Positions 9,645 through 19,379 of a stretch of DNA of 64,000 nucleotides are shown here, piece after piece. The notes beneath the pieces were generated by a model that saw only the letters and a program-made list of their open reading frames with translations, was not told the DNA's origin and did no database searches. Position numbers and translations under genes: made by a program. How positions within the stretch are numbered: position 1 is the stretch's first letter; each line of letters opens with the position of its first letter. Source of the stretch: QPIN01 sp965224575 (GTDB taxonomy: Bacteria; Pseudomonadota; Gammaproteobacteria; Methylococcales; Methylomonadaceae); NCBI GenBank assembly GCA_965224575.1, contig CBDCZQ010000006.1:744001-808000 (forward strand). The letters are read 5' to 3'.

Positions 9645-10535
9645 ATGAAAAAAAATACAGCACACGAAATAGCCCATGTACTTATTGAGGCATTGCCTTA
9701 TATACAAAAGTTTAAAGGTAAAACTGTTGTTATCAAATTTGGTGGAAATGCCATGGTTGATGAGGAGCTTAAACACAAATTTGCTGCTGATATAGTGTTA
9801 ATGAAACTAGTTGGAATAAATCCAATTGTGGTTCACGGTGGCGGCCCACAAATCGGTCGCCTTCTAAAAAGGCTTAACATATCAACCCAGTTTGTTGATG
9901 GTATGCGAGTAACAGATAGCGAAACCATGGATGTGGTTGAAATGGTACTGGGAGGACAAGTCAATAAAGAAATAGTCCACTTAATTAATATTCATGGAGG
10001 GAAAGCAATTGGACTAACCGGTAAAGACGGAGACTTTATCCATGCAAGAAAAATAAATCTACAACAAATTTCAGAGGATTTAAATGCTTCAGAAATTATT
10101 GATTTAGGTCATGTCGGAGAAGTCAGTAGCATAGACCCTGCTGTTGTTAATATGCTCTGTAATAGTGATTTTATCCCAGTCATTGCACCTATTGGAGTAG
10201 GCGATGATGGTCATTCTTATAACATTAATGCAGATTTAGTAGCAGGAAAAGTGGCGGAAGTCTTAAATGCAGAAAAACTGCTATTACTGACTAATACTGC
10301 GGGTATTTTGGATAAAGAAAATAATTTACTAACAGGTCTTTCAATAGAAGACATTGATCATTTGGTCGCTGATGGGACGATTGCTGGAGGAATGATCCCT
10401 AAAACACGTTGCGCTACTGATGCATTAAAAGGAGGTGTTTCCAACGTACATATTATTGATGGTAGAGTTGAACACGCAGTCTTACTAGAGTTATTTACTG
10501 ATCAAGGTGTTGGTACATTATTAGTCAGTCGCTAA
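9645..10535 (+). CDS. argB: acetylglutamate kinase
   Basis: A 296-residue amino acid kinase that phosphorylates N-acetyl-L-glutamate in arginine biosynthesis. Family marks are VVIKFGGNAM near residue 25, the substrate loop VVHGGGPQIG near 63, and the GGMIPK nucleotide-binding stretch near residue 250. The N-terminal extension before the kinase core is the kind seen in arginine-sensitive hexameric enzymes, so feedback inhibition is plausible. It is not clustered with other arginine genes here. The length is normal. Confidence 0.95.
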   Translation: MKKNTAHEIAHVLIEALPYIQKFKGKTVVIKFGGNAMVDEELKHKFAADIVLMKLVGINPIVVHGGGPQIGRLLKRLNISTQFVDGMRVTDSETMDVVEMVLGGQVNKEIVHLINIHGGKAIGLTGKDGDFIHARKINLQQISEDLNASEIIDLGHVGEVSSIDPAVVNMLCNSDFIPVIAPIGVGDDGHSYNINADLVAGKVAEVLNAEKLLLLTNTAGILDKENNLLTGLSIEDIDHLVADGTIAGGMIPKTRCATDALKGGVSNVHIIDGRVEHAVLLELFTDQGVGTLLVSR

Positions 10536-10599
10536 TCATTGTAATATTTTTAGATCGGAATTATTTGTTGCCCACTTCCATTTAAAAAAATTTACATCC

Positions 10600-11601
10600 T
10601 TAAATTTCTGCCTTTAAAGCAGACTTAATATAGTCACTAAAAGAATGTCTGATATGCCTTGCCTCCACACCTGCACATAAATCTTTACCAAGGGATGATT
10701 TATAGCAACGAATATCAAGGAATAACTGATTTTTATTATTATCTACATTCATTTTAGATGCAGATAAACTTAAATCTGTATTCTTAGTCGGATCTTGACT
10801 CATAATCAGTCGCTCAGTTTCTACATATAAATTTGTTGTAGAATAAGTGCTTATAAACTGCTTTGCATACACCCAAGCTCTATCACATATTTTTTTAGTC
10901 TCGCAAATATAAACCCCTAATTCAGTTTCAGCCTTAGTTTCTGCTGTTTTACGGGTAAGAACATTACTACTGACCTTTGATTGAGTTAAAAAGGTAAATC
11001 GTGCAATATCTTCTTCAAATTTCTTTCTAGTATTTCGCTTATTTTCAAATTTCTTAGAAATTTCAATCAATGTCATTTCGATTTGCATTTTGCTGGATAA
11101 AATATTATCACTTGTTTTTTTAGGAACCTTATGTCCGTCACGCTCATATTGAGCAGCTCTTTTCTGTTGTTGCCTTAATTGCTTGTTTAACCGATCTAAA
11201 TTACCCTGAACAACTCCTCTTTGCCTATCTAGAGCCAACATCTTCCCTTTTAAAGCCAAACCTATATCTTCCAGACTACGAAAAGTAGTCAATAAAACCT
11301 TATCTTTGATTTTTTGTTTTTGAAGAATAGCTTGCTGTTGAATGCGTAACTTTACTAAGCGTTTCTCTAGTCCCTGCTGTGCTTTAGTTTTTTCTTGCTC
11401 AACAACATCAATTACACGAGCATGTTTATTTAAAGTTTCTCTTCTATGTTTAACTTGATCAGGTGGCATCTGATCAGAAAAATAAACCTTATTATTTTCA
11501 TTTACCCAGCGATACATTTTTTTTGTTGATGTAGCTTCTGCGCTCATCACTACTACGCTCAGAAATATAAAAAAAACACATTTAGCTTTGTTTTTAACCA
11601 C
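10600..11601 (-). CDS. secreted DUF4124 protein with a long coiled coil
   Basis: A 333-residue protein with a Sec signal peptide (about residues 1-23, cleavage probably after an AEA motif). It is followed by a DUF4124 domain recognisable by KKMYRWVNENNKVYFSDQ and PP. A Gln/Lys-rich coiled coil follows at about residues 65-200. The C-terminal third is probably globular and contains four cysteines that could form disulfides. DUF4124 proteins are periplasmic and common in gammaproteobacteria; no enzymatic role is known. It is convergent with argB and divergent from the FAH-family gene. Confidence 0.75.
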   Translation of the reverse strand: MVKNKAKCVFFIFLSVVVMSAEATSTKKMYRWVNENNKVYFSDQMPPDQVKHRRETLNKHARVIDVVEQEKTKAQQGLEKRLVKLRIQQQAILQKQKIKDKVLLTTFRSLEDIGLALKGKMLALDRQRGVVQGNLDRLNKQLRQQQKRAAQYERDGHKVPKKTSDNILSSKMQIEMTLIEISKKFENKRNTRKKFEEDIARFTFLTQSKVSSNVLTRKTAETKAETELGVYICETKKICDRAWVYAKQFISTYSTTNLYVETERLIMSQDPTKNTDLSLSASKMNVDNNKNQLFLDIRCYKSSLGKDLCAGVEARHIRHSFSDYIKSALKAEI

Positions 11602-11740
11602 AGTTCAATTCAACCCACAGACAAAATTTTTAATTAATCTTAAGTCTAGTATTAATTATAAAATATACAATCTATACAGACATTTCCTGTGTTACTCTTA
11701 CTATTGTCTCTATCTAATAGTCCTTTTAAAAGCCTAAAAA

Positions 11741-12607
11741 ATGAAACTCATAACATTTCTCAATAATAATTCCTTGCACCTAGGTGCAGTTATTGCGGAC
11801 GAAGTTATCTCATGTGAAGGAAATTCTGAAACTCCAGATAATATTATTGATTTTTTAAATAAAGGAGAATCAGCAAAACAGGCTTTGAAAAAATTGATAA
11901 ACAGTGGAGAAAACCGCATTCCTTTATCAGATGTGAAACTTCAAGCTCCAGTTCCTAGGCCAGGAAAATTTTTAGGAATTGCACTTAACTACACTGACCA
12001 CATTAATGAAACACAATTGGAGAAACCGCAATACCCACTATTTTTCACTAAACAAAGCAGTTGTGTCATTAGCAATGGAGAGGCAATTCATCGCCCCATT
12101 GTCTCGGATAAATTAGATTATGAAGGTGAACTTGCTTTTGTTATTGGTCAGCGTTGCCGCCATGTTCATTTAGAAAAAGCTCATCAGGTTATTGCAGGAT
12201 ATACTATCGTTAATGATGTATCGGTGCGCGACTGGCAAGTCCGCTCACCAACCTGGATGCTAGGAAAGTCTTTTGATACACATGGTCCAATGGGGCCGTG
12301 GGTTGTCACTTCAGACGAAATTAGAGACCCTCATAATTTAAACATAAAAACCTGGATTGATGATGAACTAAGACAGGATTCTAATACTAAACACATGATT
12401 TTTAATTGCTTTGAGATGGTGGAATACTTGTCAAAAGCAATGACATTAGAACCTGGAGACGTTATTGCTACAGGAACCCCTAGCGGTGTTGGAGTTAAGA
12501 TGAATCCACGCGGATATATGAAACCAGGACAAACGGTTAAAATTGAAATCGAAGGAATTGGAACCTTATCTAACCCAGTCATTGAAGAACCGGCAAGTCA
12601 ATTTTGA
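11741..12607 (+). CDS. fumarylacetoacetate hydrolase-family protein
   Basis: A 288-residue FAH-fold metal enzyme. The core begins at PRPGKFLGIALNYTDH, and the metal-binding region includes KLDYEGELAFVIG and the later GPWVVT and GDVIATGTPSGVG stretches typical of FAH, acylpyruvase and 2-hydroxyhepta-2,4-diene-1,7-dioate isomerase members. The exact substrate cannot be inferred: these proteins range from aromatic catabolism to oxaloacetate or acylpyruvate metabolism. Its stop codon overlaps the TTG start of hemW, so the two are probably translated from one message. Confidence 0.85.
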   Translation: MKLITFLNNNSLHLGAVIADEVISCEGNSETPDNIIDFLNKGESAKQALKKLINSGENRIPLSDVKLQAPVPRPGKFLGIALNYTDHINETQLEKPQYPLFFTKQSSCVISNGEAIHRPIVSDKLDYEGELAFVIGQRCRHVHLEKAHQVIAGYTIVNDVSVRDWQVRSPTWMLGKSFDTHGPMGPWVVTSDEIRDPHNLNIKTWIDDELRQDSNTKHMIFNCFEMVEYLSKAMTLEPGDVIATGTPSGVGVKMNPRGYMKPGQTVKIEIEGIGTLSNPVIEEPASQF

Positions 12608-13731
12608 GTTCTTTAGGCTTATATATTCATATCCCCTGGTGTATTAAAAAATGTCCTTACTGTGATTTTAATTCACATGCTCTTAAATCAGAAGCTCCAG
12701 AGCAGCAATATATTGAGGCATTACTCAATGATTTACAGCAAGACTTTAAATTATTCAATACAGCCAAGGCTATTAGTAGCATTTTTATCGGAGGAGGAAC
12801 ACCCAGTTTATTTTCTGCCTCTAGTTTTGATCATTTACTTAGTGGCATAGCTAAATTAATACCTCTCCAAAAGGACCTGGAAATAACTTTAGAAGCTAAC
12901 CCTGGAACTTTTGAAAGTCAGAAATTTTCTGATTATCGTAGCGTTGGAATTAACAGACTTTCAATAGGCATCCAAAGCTTTAACAATCACCATTTAGAAA
13001 AACTAGGTCGGGTTCATTCAGCAGAAGAAGCATTGACTGCTATTGAGATTGCCCATAAAGCTGGTTTTGACAATATTAATCTTGATTTAATGTTTGGATT
13101 ACCCAACCAGTCTAGCCAGGAAATGATCAATGATGTTAGAACAGCAATAAAAATGCAGCCTAGCCACATTTCTTTTTATCAACTGACCTTAGAGCCCAAT
13201 ACCTACTTCCACAAATTCCCCCCTGTTTTACCTAAAGATGATGATATTTTTAACGGACAAATAAAATGCCAGGCATTACTTGCGGAATCAGGTTACATGC
13301 AATATGAAATTTCTGCCTATGCCAAAGAAAATAACTATTGCCAACATAATCTAAATTATTGGAAATTTGGGGATTATTTAGGTATCGGTGCTGGAGCACA
13401 TGGAAAGCTCAGTCTTTTACCTCCAACAAATATAATTCGGAGCATAAAAGCTAAAAGTCCTGAACATTATTTAAAAAATAAAACAGCTTCATTAACTAAA
13501 ATACCAGCAGAAGAGTTACCTCTAGAATTTTTAATGAACCAACTACGTCTTAAGACTGGCTTTAGTCTTGGGCATTTTCAATCATCTACAGGGCTAGATG
13601 CATCTAGCTTAGAGCCAGCATTATCAAACTGTGTTACTCAAAACCTATTAACAAAAAAAAATAATACTTACTTTTGTACTGAAAAAGGCTGGAATTTTCT
13701 TGATGAAGTATTAAAAAAGTTCATAATTTAG
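12604..13731 (+). CDS. hemW: radical SAM heme chaperone HemW
   Basis: A 375-residue radical SAM protein of the HemN/HemW group. The cluster-binding motif CIKKCPYCDF uses Cys13, Cys17 and Cys20, and GGGTPSLF is the SAM-binding glycine motif. It lacks the N-terminal extension and extra cysteine of true oxygen-independent coproporphyrinogen oxidase, which favours HemW, a heme-binding chaperone. The chosen start is TTG at 12604, whose last two bases lie in the TGA of the preceding FAH gene, because the IHIPWC start region leaves no better upstream codon. Coupled translation is likely. Confidence 0.92.
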   Translation: MSSLGLYIHIPWCIKKCPYCDFNSHALKSEAPEQQYIEALLNDLQQDFKLFNTAKAISSIFIGGGTPSLFSASSFDHLLSGIAKLIPLQKDLEITLEANPGTFESQKFSDYRSVGINRLSIGIQSFNNHHLEKLGRVHSAEEALTAIEIAHKAGFDNINLDLMFGLPNQSSQEMINDVRTAIKMQPSHISFYQLTLEPNTYFHKFPPVLPKDDDIFNGQIKCQALLAESGYMQYEISAYAKENNYCQHNLNYWKFGDYLGIGAGAHGKLSLLPPTNIIRSIKAKSPEHYLKNKTASLTKIPAEELPLEFLMNQLRLKTGFSLGHFQSSTGLDASSLEPALSNCVTQNLLTKKNNTYFCTEKGWNFLDEVLKKFII

Positions 13732-13836
13732 CGAAATTTTATTAAAGTTACTGTAATATGGACAAATCTTCAATCAGTAATACTAAACAATTGTGGGTAT
13801 TTTTAAATAAACCCCCAACTATCTTAAAACTTTATC

Positions 13837-14475
13837 GTGCTTGATTATCAAAAACAGTTTATTCAATATGCATTAGATTGCAATGTCCTCAAATTTGGGG
13901 AGTTTAAATTAAAATCAGGCAGAATCAGTCCTTATTTTTTTAATACAGGATTATTTAACACCGGTGAAAAATTAGGTAAACTAGGACAATTTTATGCACA
14001 AACATTAATAGAGTCTAAACTTGAAATAGATATGCTCTACGGTCCTGCATACAAAGGAATCCCTCTGGTAGGTGCGACATCAATTGCTTACTCTAAACTT
14101 AAACAGGATATCCCTTTTGCCTTTAACAGAAAAGAAGTTAAAGACCATGGTGAAGGGGGTTTTATTGTTGGAACTTCATTACAAGGTAACGTTTTAATCC
14201 TTGACGATGTAATTACCGCAGGAACATCGGTTAGAGAATCTGTAGAAATAATAAAGAACATGAATGCAACACCAGTAGGTGTTTTAATCGCTTTAGACAG
14301 ACAAGAAGCAGGAAAAAACAATTCATCTGCAATTCAAGAAATTAACGATCAGTTTGGAATACCAGTAATATCAATAATCTCACTTAATAATATTATTGCT
14401 TTTTTAGAACTAGATAAAAGTTCTACAAAACAACTAGAACTAATTAAGCAATATCGCTTAAATTATGGTGTTTAA
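13837..14475 (+). CDS. pyrE: orotate phosphoribosyltransferase
   Basis: A 212-residue enzyme that converts orotate and PRPP to OMP in pyrimidine synthesis. The PRPP-binding motif VLILDDVITAGTS lies at about residues 119-131 and the flexible catalytic loop NRKEVKDHGEGG at about 97-108. The N-terminus with FKLKSGRISPYFFNTG is diagnostic. The start is GTG at 13837. Length and motifs are normal. It has a separate upstream region of about 100 bases after hemW. Confidence 0.95.
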   Translation: MLDYQKQFIQYALDCNVLKFGEFKLKSGRISPYFFNTGLFNTGEKLGKLGQFYAQTLIESKLEIDMLYGPAYKGIPLVGATSIAYSKLKQDIPFAFNRKEVKDHGEGGFIVGTSLQGNVLILDDVITAGTSVRESVEIIKNMNATPVGVLIALDRQEAGKNNSSAIQEINDQFGIPVISIISLNNIIAFLELDKSSTKQLELIKQYRLNYGV

Positions 14476-14617
14476 TATTTTTTTGGTATGGAAAATTCGA
14501 ACCAGTGGGTAAACTTATCAAAAATTTAACAGATCTTCATTTTTCGACTACAATTGTTTAAAAATGATATATCCTTTTTTTATTTTAGGAAAAGTCGGCA
14601 TTCTATAAAGGCTAGGC

Positions 14618-16570
14618 ATGAGTAATTTATATTTTAAAGAACATTTACATGAATATACCCAATGGCGAGGGCGATTGCATGAAGCAATTGAAATGTACCA
14701 AGAGTGGCGTATTCGATATAAACTAAGCGACCCTCATAGTACTGACACCATTTTAAATATTGTTGATGGACTAAAAACAGATAAAATTACACTTGCATTT
14801 GTAGCCGAATTTTCAAGAGGAAAAACTGAGCTAATTAATGCACTTTTTTTTGCTGAAACGGGCGTAAGATTATTACCTTCAGCAGTAGGTAGAACAACGA
14901 TGTGCCCTACTGAGTTATTTCATGACCCAGAAGGTGGTAGTTATATTCGGTTATTAGAAATAGAAACCCGATTAGAAAATACCTCGCTGATAGAATACAA
15001 ACAACGCCCTGAACTATGGACCAAGATAGAACTGGATAGTGAATCTCCAACTCAAATGCAGGATGCTTTTAAAGCACTGATTGCAACAAAGCAAGTCGAT
15101 AAAGATACTGCCGATAAATTAGGTTTATGGAATGAACGTCAAGCAGCAGAACAAGGCATCATCAACCCTGAGTCAGTAGAGATACCACGCTGGCGACATG
15201 CAATGATAAGTTTTCCTCACCCCCTACTAAAAGAAGGCTTATGTATTCTTGATACCCCAGGGTTAAATGCGTTAGGAACAGAACCTGAATTAACATTAAG
15301 TTTATTGCCTAGTGCACAGGCCATCGTTTTTGTATTGGCCGCAGATACTGGTGTAACTAAAAGTGATATGGATATGTGGCGAAACCATGTCTGTAATTCA
15401 AGAGGGAATAATAAACAAGGTTTAGCCGTAGTCATGAATAAAATTGATGCTATGTGGGATGACCTTTCCGGTATAGAAGGTTATGAGGAGTCTATTCATA
15501 AACAGATTAAATCATCAGCATCACTTTTAAACTTAGAGGAAAAATTTGTTTTTCCAGTATCAGCTAAACAAGCCTTACTTGCAAAAGTTAAATCCGATGG
15601 TCCATTGCTAGAACGAAGCCGTTTAACTTCTTTAGAAACCTATTTATCAGAAGATATTTTGAACCAACGTCGAAATATATTGATGGAAACAGTTAATAAG
15701 GACATTGGCTTTTTAGTTTCTGAGTCACTCAGTTTAACGGAAACAAAATTATCTGGCGCACAATCTCAACTTAATGAGTTTAAGAAAGTTGATTTTGATA
15801 ACCATGAAATGACTGGCAAACTGATGGCGGAAACCAGAGATAGACAAAATGCCTATATGACTAATGTCGAAAATTTCCAGGCAAGTCGAAAAGTATTTGC
15901 GGTACAAGCTAAAAAATTAATCGCTTCTTTTTCAAATGATAAATTTGATACCATCATCAAAAAAACCAAGGAAGATATGTCCAAAAGCTTAACCACTTAT
16001 GGAATGAAGCAAAATATTCGCCTACTATTTGACGATCTTAGTGATTTATTGCAAGATTCGGTTGATACTACCAACGAGACACGTCTTCTGGTTAAAGCGA
16101 TTCATAAAAAATTTCAGGACGAATACGGCTTTAAAGAAATCGAACCTCAATTATTTTCAATCAAGCAGTATCAATTTGAATTAGAGCAAATATTTGAAGC
16201 AGGCGAAGCATTCCGAAGTAGTTCAAAAACCACAATGACTGAACAAAGCTTAGTCATAAACAAGCTTTATAATACGCTAATCACCAAAGCTAGAAATATA
16301 TTAAACCAAGCGCAACGTGATGCTTTATCATGGTGTAAAAGTGTTCTAACTCCGCTTATGCATCAAATTAAAGACCATAAGAAGCAAATAGAAAGTCGCT
16401 TGCATATGCTTAGAAAAATAAGTGAATCTAAAGGGTCTGTAGCAGAAAGCATAGCGAATCTAGATGCAGAATTAGAGCCATTAAAAACCCAAAGGAAGGA
16501 GTTAGTTTTGATTATCAAGTCAATGCGTTTAAAACTAACCCAACCTGAGCCAATTGTTGCTGCGGCATAA
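14618..16570 (+). CDS. bacterial dynamin-like large GTPase
   Basis: A 650-residue protein with an N-terminal dynamin-type GTPase domain and a long helical C-terminal half. The P-loop reads AEFSRGKT (residues 63-70), with Ala where bacterial dynamins usually have Gly; the invariant Lys and Thr are kept. The switch I region has GRTTMCPTE, G3 is DTPG (Asp212) and G4 is NKID (Asn274). Residues about 360-650 are mostly predicted coiled coil or helix. Such proteins remodel or tether membranes. No second dynamin gene lies adjacent, unlike many paired bacterial systems. It may form homo-oligomers. Confidence 0.8.
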   Translation: MSNLYFKEHLHEYTQWRGRLHEAIEMYQEWRIRYKLSDPHSTDTILNIVDGLKTDKITLAFVAEFSRGKTELINALFFAETGVRLLPSAVGRTTMCPTELFHDPEGGSYIRLLEIETRLENTSLIEYKQRPELWTKIELDSESPTQMQDAFKALIATKQVDKDTADKLGLWNERQAAEQGIINPESVEIPRWRHAMISFPHPLLKEGLCILDTPGLNALGTEPELTLSLLPSAQAIVFVLAADTGVTKSDMDMWRNHVCNSRGNNKQGLAVVMNKIDAMWDDLSGIEGYEESIHKQIKSSASLLNLEEKFVFPVSAKQALLAKVKSDGPLLERSRLTSLETYLSEDILNQRRNILMETVNKDIGFLVSESLSLTETKLSGAQSQLNEFKKVDFDNHEMTGKLMAETRDRQNAYMTNVENFQASRKVFAVQAKKLIASFSNDKFDTIIKKTKEDMSKSLTTYGMKQNIRLLFDDLSDLLQDSVDTTNETRLLVKAIHKKFQDEYGFKEIEPQLFSIKQYQFELEQIFEAGEAFRSSSKTTMTEQSLVINKLYNTLITKARNILNQAQRDALSWCKSVLTPLMHQIKDHKKQIESRLHMLRKISESKGSVAESIANLDAELEPLKTQRKELVLIIKSMRLKLTQPEPIVAAA

Positions 16571-16595
16571 CTTGATATTACTTCACTGAAGATAA

Positions 16596-17291
16596 CTACT
16601 TTATTTTTTTAAAAATTAAATCCCAAACGCCATGTCCCAATTGTAAGCCACGATTTTCAAATTTTGTGAGCGGTCTATATTCCGGACGTGGGCAAAAACC
16701 ACCCTCTTCATTTATATTTACCAATCCATTAGTAGAAGATGACAAAATCTTGATCATTTCTTTTGCATAATGTTCCCAGTCAGTTGCTGTATGAAAATAC
16801 CCATCTTTTTTCAACTTCTTATTTAAAAGTTGTACAAAACTAGGACGAACAATACGTCGTTTATGATGTTTCCTTTTTTGCCATGGATCAGGGAAAAACA
16901 GATGAACGCCTGCTAAAAACTGATCTGGAATTTTCTGTTCCAAAATTTCAATAGCATCAAAATGATAGATCTTCACATTTGTTATCTCTTTTTCTTCGAG
17001 TAACAACATTAAGTGACCAACTCCAGGCCGATGAACTTCAAAACCTAGATAATTTATATCAGGATTAGCACTAGCTATTTCAGCAAGACTGCTTCCATTA
17101 CCAAAACCGATTTCAACAATAAGCGGAGCATTACGACCAAAAACTTTTGTGTAATCATAGCTTTTAGATGGATCTAAACAGTAATGCCCCCAAACTTTAT
17201 CAATAGCATTTTGCTGTCCTGAGGTTGCCCGTCCTTGGCGAAGAATATAGCTCTTAATTCTTGGATGAACATTTTTTTCTGGAATTATCAT
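16596..17291 (-). CDS. trmB: tRNA (guanine-N7-)-methyltransferase
   Basis: A 231-residue SAM-dependent enzyme that makes m7G46 in tRNA. The SAM site IVEIGFGNGSSLAEIA is near residue 55, and the family signature FFPDPWQKRKHHKRRIV lies at about residues 140-156. The N-terminal SYILRQGRATSGQQ is also typical. It lies 37 bases downstream of the thiS-thiG fusion on the same strand, an arrangement common in gammaproteobacteria. The gene is convergent with the dynamin gene, with 25 bases between the stops. Confidence 0.95.
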   Translation of the reverse strand: MIIPEKNVHPRIKSYILRQGRATSGQQNAIDKVWGHYCLDPSKSYDYTKVFGRNAPLIVEIGFGNGSSLAEIASANPDINYLGFEVHRPGVGHLMLLLEEKEITNVKIYHFDAIEILEQKIPDQFLAGVHLFFPDPWQKRKHHKRRIVRPSFVQLLNKKLKKDGYFHTATDWEHYAKEMIKILSSSTNGLVNINEEGGFCPRPEYRPLTKFENRGLQLGHGVWDLIFKKIK

Positions 17292-17328
17292 TTATAAATC
17301 AGTTGCTTTTATAACTTAAAAACCAACT

Positions 17329-18303
17329 CTAAAAAAACAATCCATCAAGAGGAGAAGACGCTGATGCAAATCGTTTTTTCGGCATACGCCCTGCCAAAAA
17401 AGCTTCTCTGCCAGCTTGAATACCTTTTTTCATTGCAGAAGCCATAAGGATAGGTTTTTTAGCTGCTGCTATTGCCGTGTTCATTAACACTCCATCACAA
17501 CCTAATTCCATTGCCAGTGCTGCATCAGAAGCAGTTCCTACACCCGCATCAACAAGAATAGGTATAGTTGCATTTTCAACAATAGTTAAAATATTATATG
17601 GATTTCGAATGCCTAAACCAGAACCAATAGGTGCTGCCAATGGCATAACCGCAACACAGCCAATATCCTCCAGCCTTTTTGCAGCAATTGGATCATCATT
17701 GGTATAAACCATGACATCAAAACCATCTTTTACCAATAATTCTGCTGCAGAAAAAGTTTCAGCAACGTCTGGAAATAAAGTTTTCTGATCGGCTAACACT
17801 TCTAATTTAACCAGCTTGTGCCCCCCTAACAATTCCCTTGCTAAACGACACGTTCTTATTGCATCATCAGCGGTAAAGCACCCGGCAGTATTGGGTAAAA
17901 TAGTGTATTTATCTGGTGAGATCACATCAAGTAAATTAGGTTCATCCTTATTTTGACCAATATTAGTTCTACGAAGAGCAACCGTTACAATTTCAGCACC
18001 ACTTGCTTCAATTGCTAAACGTGTTTCTTCCATATCCTTATATTTTCCTGTCCCCACCAAGAGTCGTGATGAAAATTCCTGCCCTGCTATAGTAAACATA
18101 TCATCTTGCCCACCCCCTATCGCTTGCACAATTTCTAACTGATCATTATCTTTCAATTTTTGATTATATTGGTCGTAAGGTAAAATTTCTTTATTCAACT
18201 CAACTGCAATTCTCTTTCCCGCCAACTCTAGGCTCTCAACAATATCTACAACCGCTGAACCTTCGCTATAATCACGAATATCACCATTTACACATATTTT
18301 CAT
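17329..18303 (-). CDS. thiG: ThiS-ThiG fusion: sulfur carrier protein joined to thiazole synthase
   Basis: A 324-residue protein with two parts of thiamine thiazole synthesis. Residues 1-65 are a ThiS ubiquitin-like domain ending in GGG (63-65). After only QDD, a complete ThiG begins at Met69, with the Schiff-base region KLEVLAD and the phosphate loops GSGLGI and GVGTASDAA. In separate systems the ThiS C-terminal Gly must be free to become a thiocarboxylate; here it is internal. Fused annotations exist in databases for some gammaproteobacteria. Processing after GG, or internal initiation at Met69, would be needed for chemistry. It is one base out from the upstream aroG stop and upstream of trmB. 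Confidence 0.9.
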   Translation of the reverse strand: MKICVNGDIRDYSEGSAVVDIVESLELAGKRIAVELNKEILPYDQYNQKLKDNDQLEIVQAIGGGQDDMFTIAGQEFSSRLLVGTGKYKDMEETRLAIEASGAEIVTVALRRTNIGQNKDEPNLLDVISPDKYTILPNTAGCFTADDAIRTCRLARELLGGHKLVKLEVLADQKTLFPDVAETFSAAELLVKDGFDVMVYTNDDPIAAKRLEDIGCVAVMPLAAPIGSGLGIRNPYNILTIVENATIPILVDAGVGTASDAALAMELGCDGVLMNTAIAAAKKPILMASAMKKGIQAGREAFLAGRMPKKRFASASSPLDGLFF

Positions 18304-19379
18304 TATTCTTTTTCCAATCCTGATCTACGTTTTTGAACGGCTTCAGCCAGATCATTTAACAACTTAACTGTATCATCCCAGCCCAAACAAGCATCTGTTA
18401 TACTTTTTCCATAAGTTAATGGCTGTCCTTCAATTGCATCTTGTCTCCCGGCCTTAAGATGACTTTCAACCATTGCACCGATAATCCGCTGATCTCCATT
18501 AGCAATTTGTTCAGCTACATCTTCAGCAACAACTAATTGTCGGTGATATTGTTTTAAACTATTAGCATGACTAAAGTCGATCATAATATTTTCTGGCAAA
18601 TCTGATTCTTCTAGCCCTTTTGCTACTTTTTCAACATTAACAGCATCATAATTAGGTTCATTATTCCCACCCCGTAAAATAATATGTGAATCATTATTTC
18701 CTGTAGTAGAAAAAATTGCAGACCGTCCTTCTTTGGTCACCGATAAAAAATGATGGGGTCTCATAGCAGAATTAATCGCATCAATTGCAATTTTAATCCC
18801 TCCATCTGTTGCATTTTTAAAGCCAACAGGACAAGACAAGCCTGAAGCCAACTCTCTATGTACTTGACTTTCAGTAGTTCTAGCGCCTATTGCACCCCAA
18901 GAAATTAAATCTGAGATATATTGCGGTGTAATTAGATCAAGATATTCAGTAGCAGCAGGAACACCCAAGTCATTTAGATCTAATAATAACTGTCGAGCAA
19001 CCCTGAGACCTTTATTAATATTAAAACTTGTATCCATATCAGGATCATTTATCAATCCTTTCCAGCCAACTGTCGTTCGTGGTTTTTCAAAATACACTCT
19101 CATAATGAGAATTAAATCTTTTTGTAAATCTTCTTTAACTGCCTTTAATAAGCCAGCGTACTCATGTGCGGCTTCTACATCATGAATAGAACAAGGGCCA
19201 ACAATCACTATTAAGCGATCATCTTCACCTGTTAAAACTCTATGAACATCATTTCGTGCATGCAAAATTGTATTTGCTGCTACTTTAGTGATCGGTATTT
19301 CATCATGAACTTGAACCGGTGCGACAACTTCTTTGGTTTCACAAATTCTTAAGTCATCGGTGTTAAATTTACTTTGCAT
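18303..19379 (-). CDS. aroG: class I 3-deoxy-7-phosphoheptulonate synthase
   Basis: A 358-residue AroFGH-type DAHP synthase, the first step of the shikimate pathway. It has VGPCSIHD near residue 63, MRVYFEKPRTTVGWKG near residue 92, a KNATDGG stretch, and MIDFSHANS followed by the C-terminal GKSITDACLGWD. These are typical of the E. coli AroG/AroF/AroH group, which is controlled by aromatic amino acids. Which amino acid inhibits it cannot be read with confidence. Its stop shares one base with the start of the thiS-thiG gene, so the two are probably co-transcribed. Confidence 0.9.
   Translation of the reverse strand: MQSKFNTDDLRICETKEVVAPVQVHDEIPITKVAANTILHARNDVHRVLTGEDDRLIVIVGPCSIHDVEAAHEYAGLLKAVKEDLQKDLILIMRVYFEKPRTTVGWKGLINDPDMDTSFNINKGLRVARQLLLDLNDLGVPAATEYLDLITPQYISDLISWGAIGARTTESQVHRELASGLSCPVGFKNATDGGIKIAIDAINSAMRPHHFLSVTKEGRSAIFSTTGNNDSHIILRGGNNEPNYDAVNVEKVAKGLEESDLPENIMIDFSHANSLKQYHRQLVVAEDVAEQIANGDQRIIGAMVESHLKAGRQDAIEGQPLTYGKSITDACLGWDDTVKLLNDLAEAVQKRRSGLEKE

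Noticed and set aside
14491..14510. GGTTCGAAT-like tRNA T-loop on the minus strand
   Set aside because: No matching stem pairs flank it and no acceptor or anticodon arms can be drawn.
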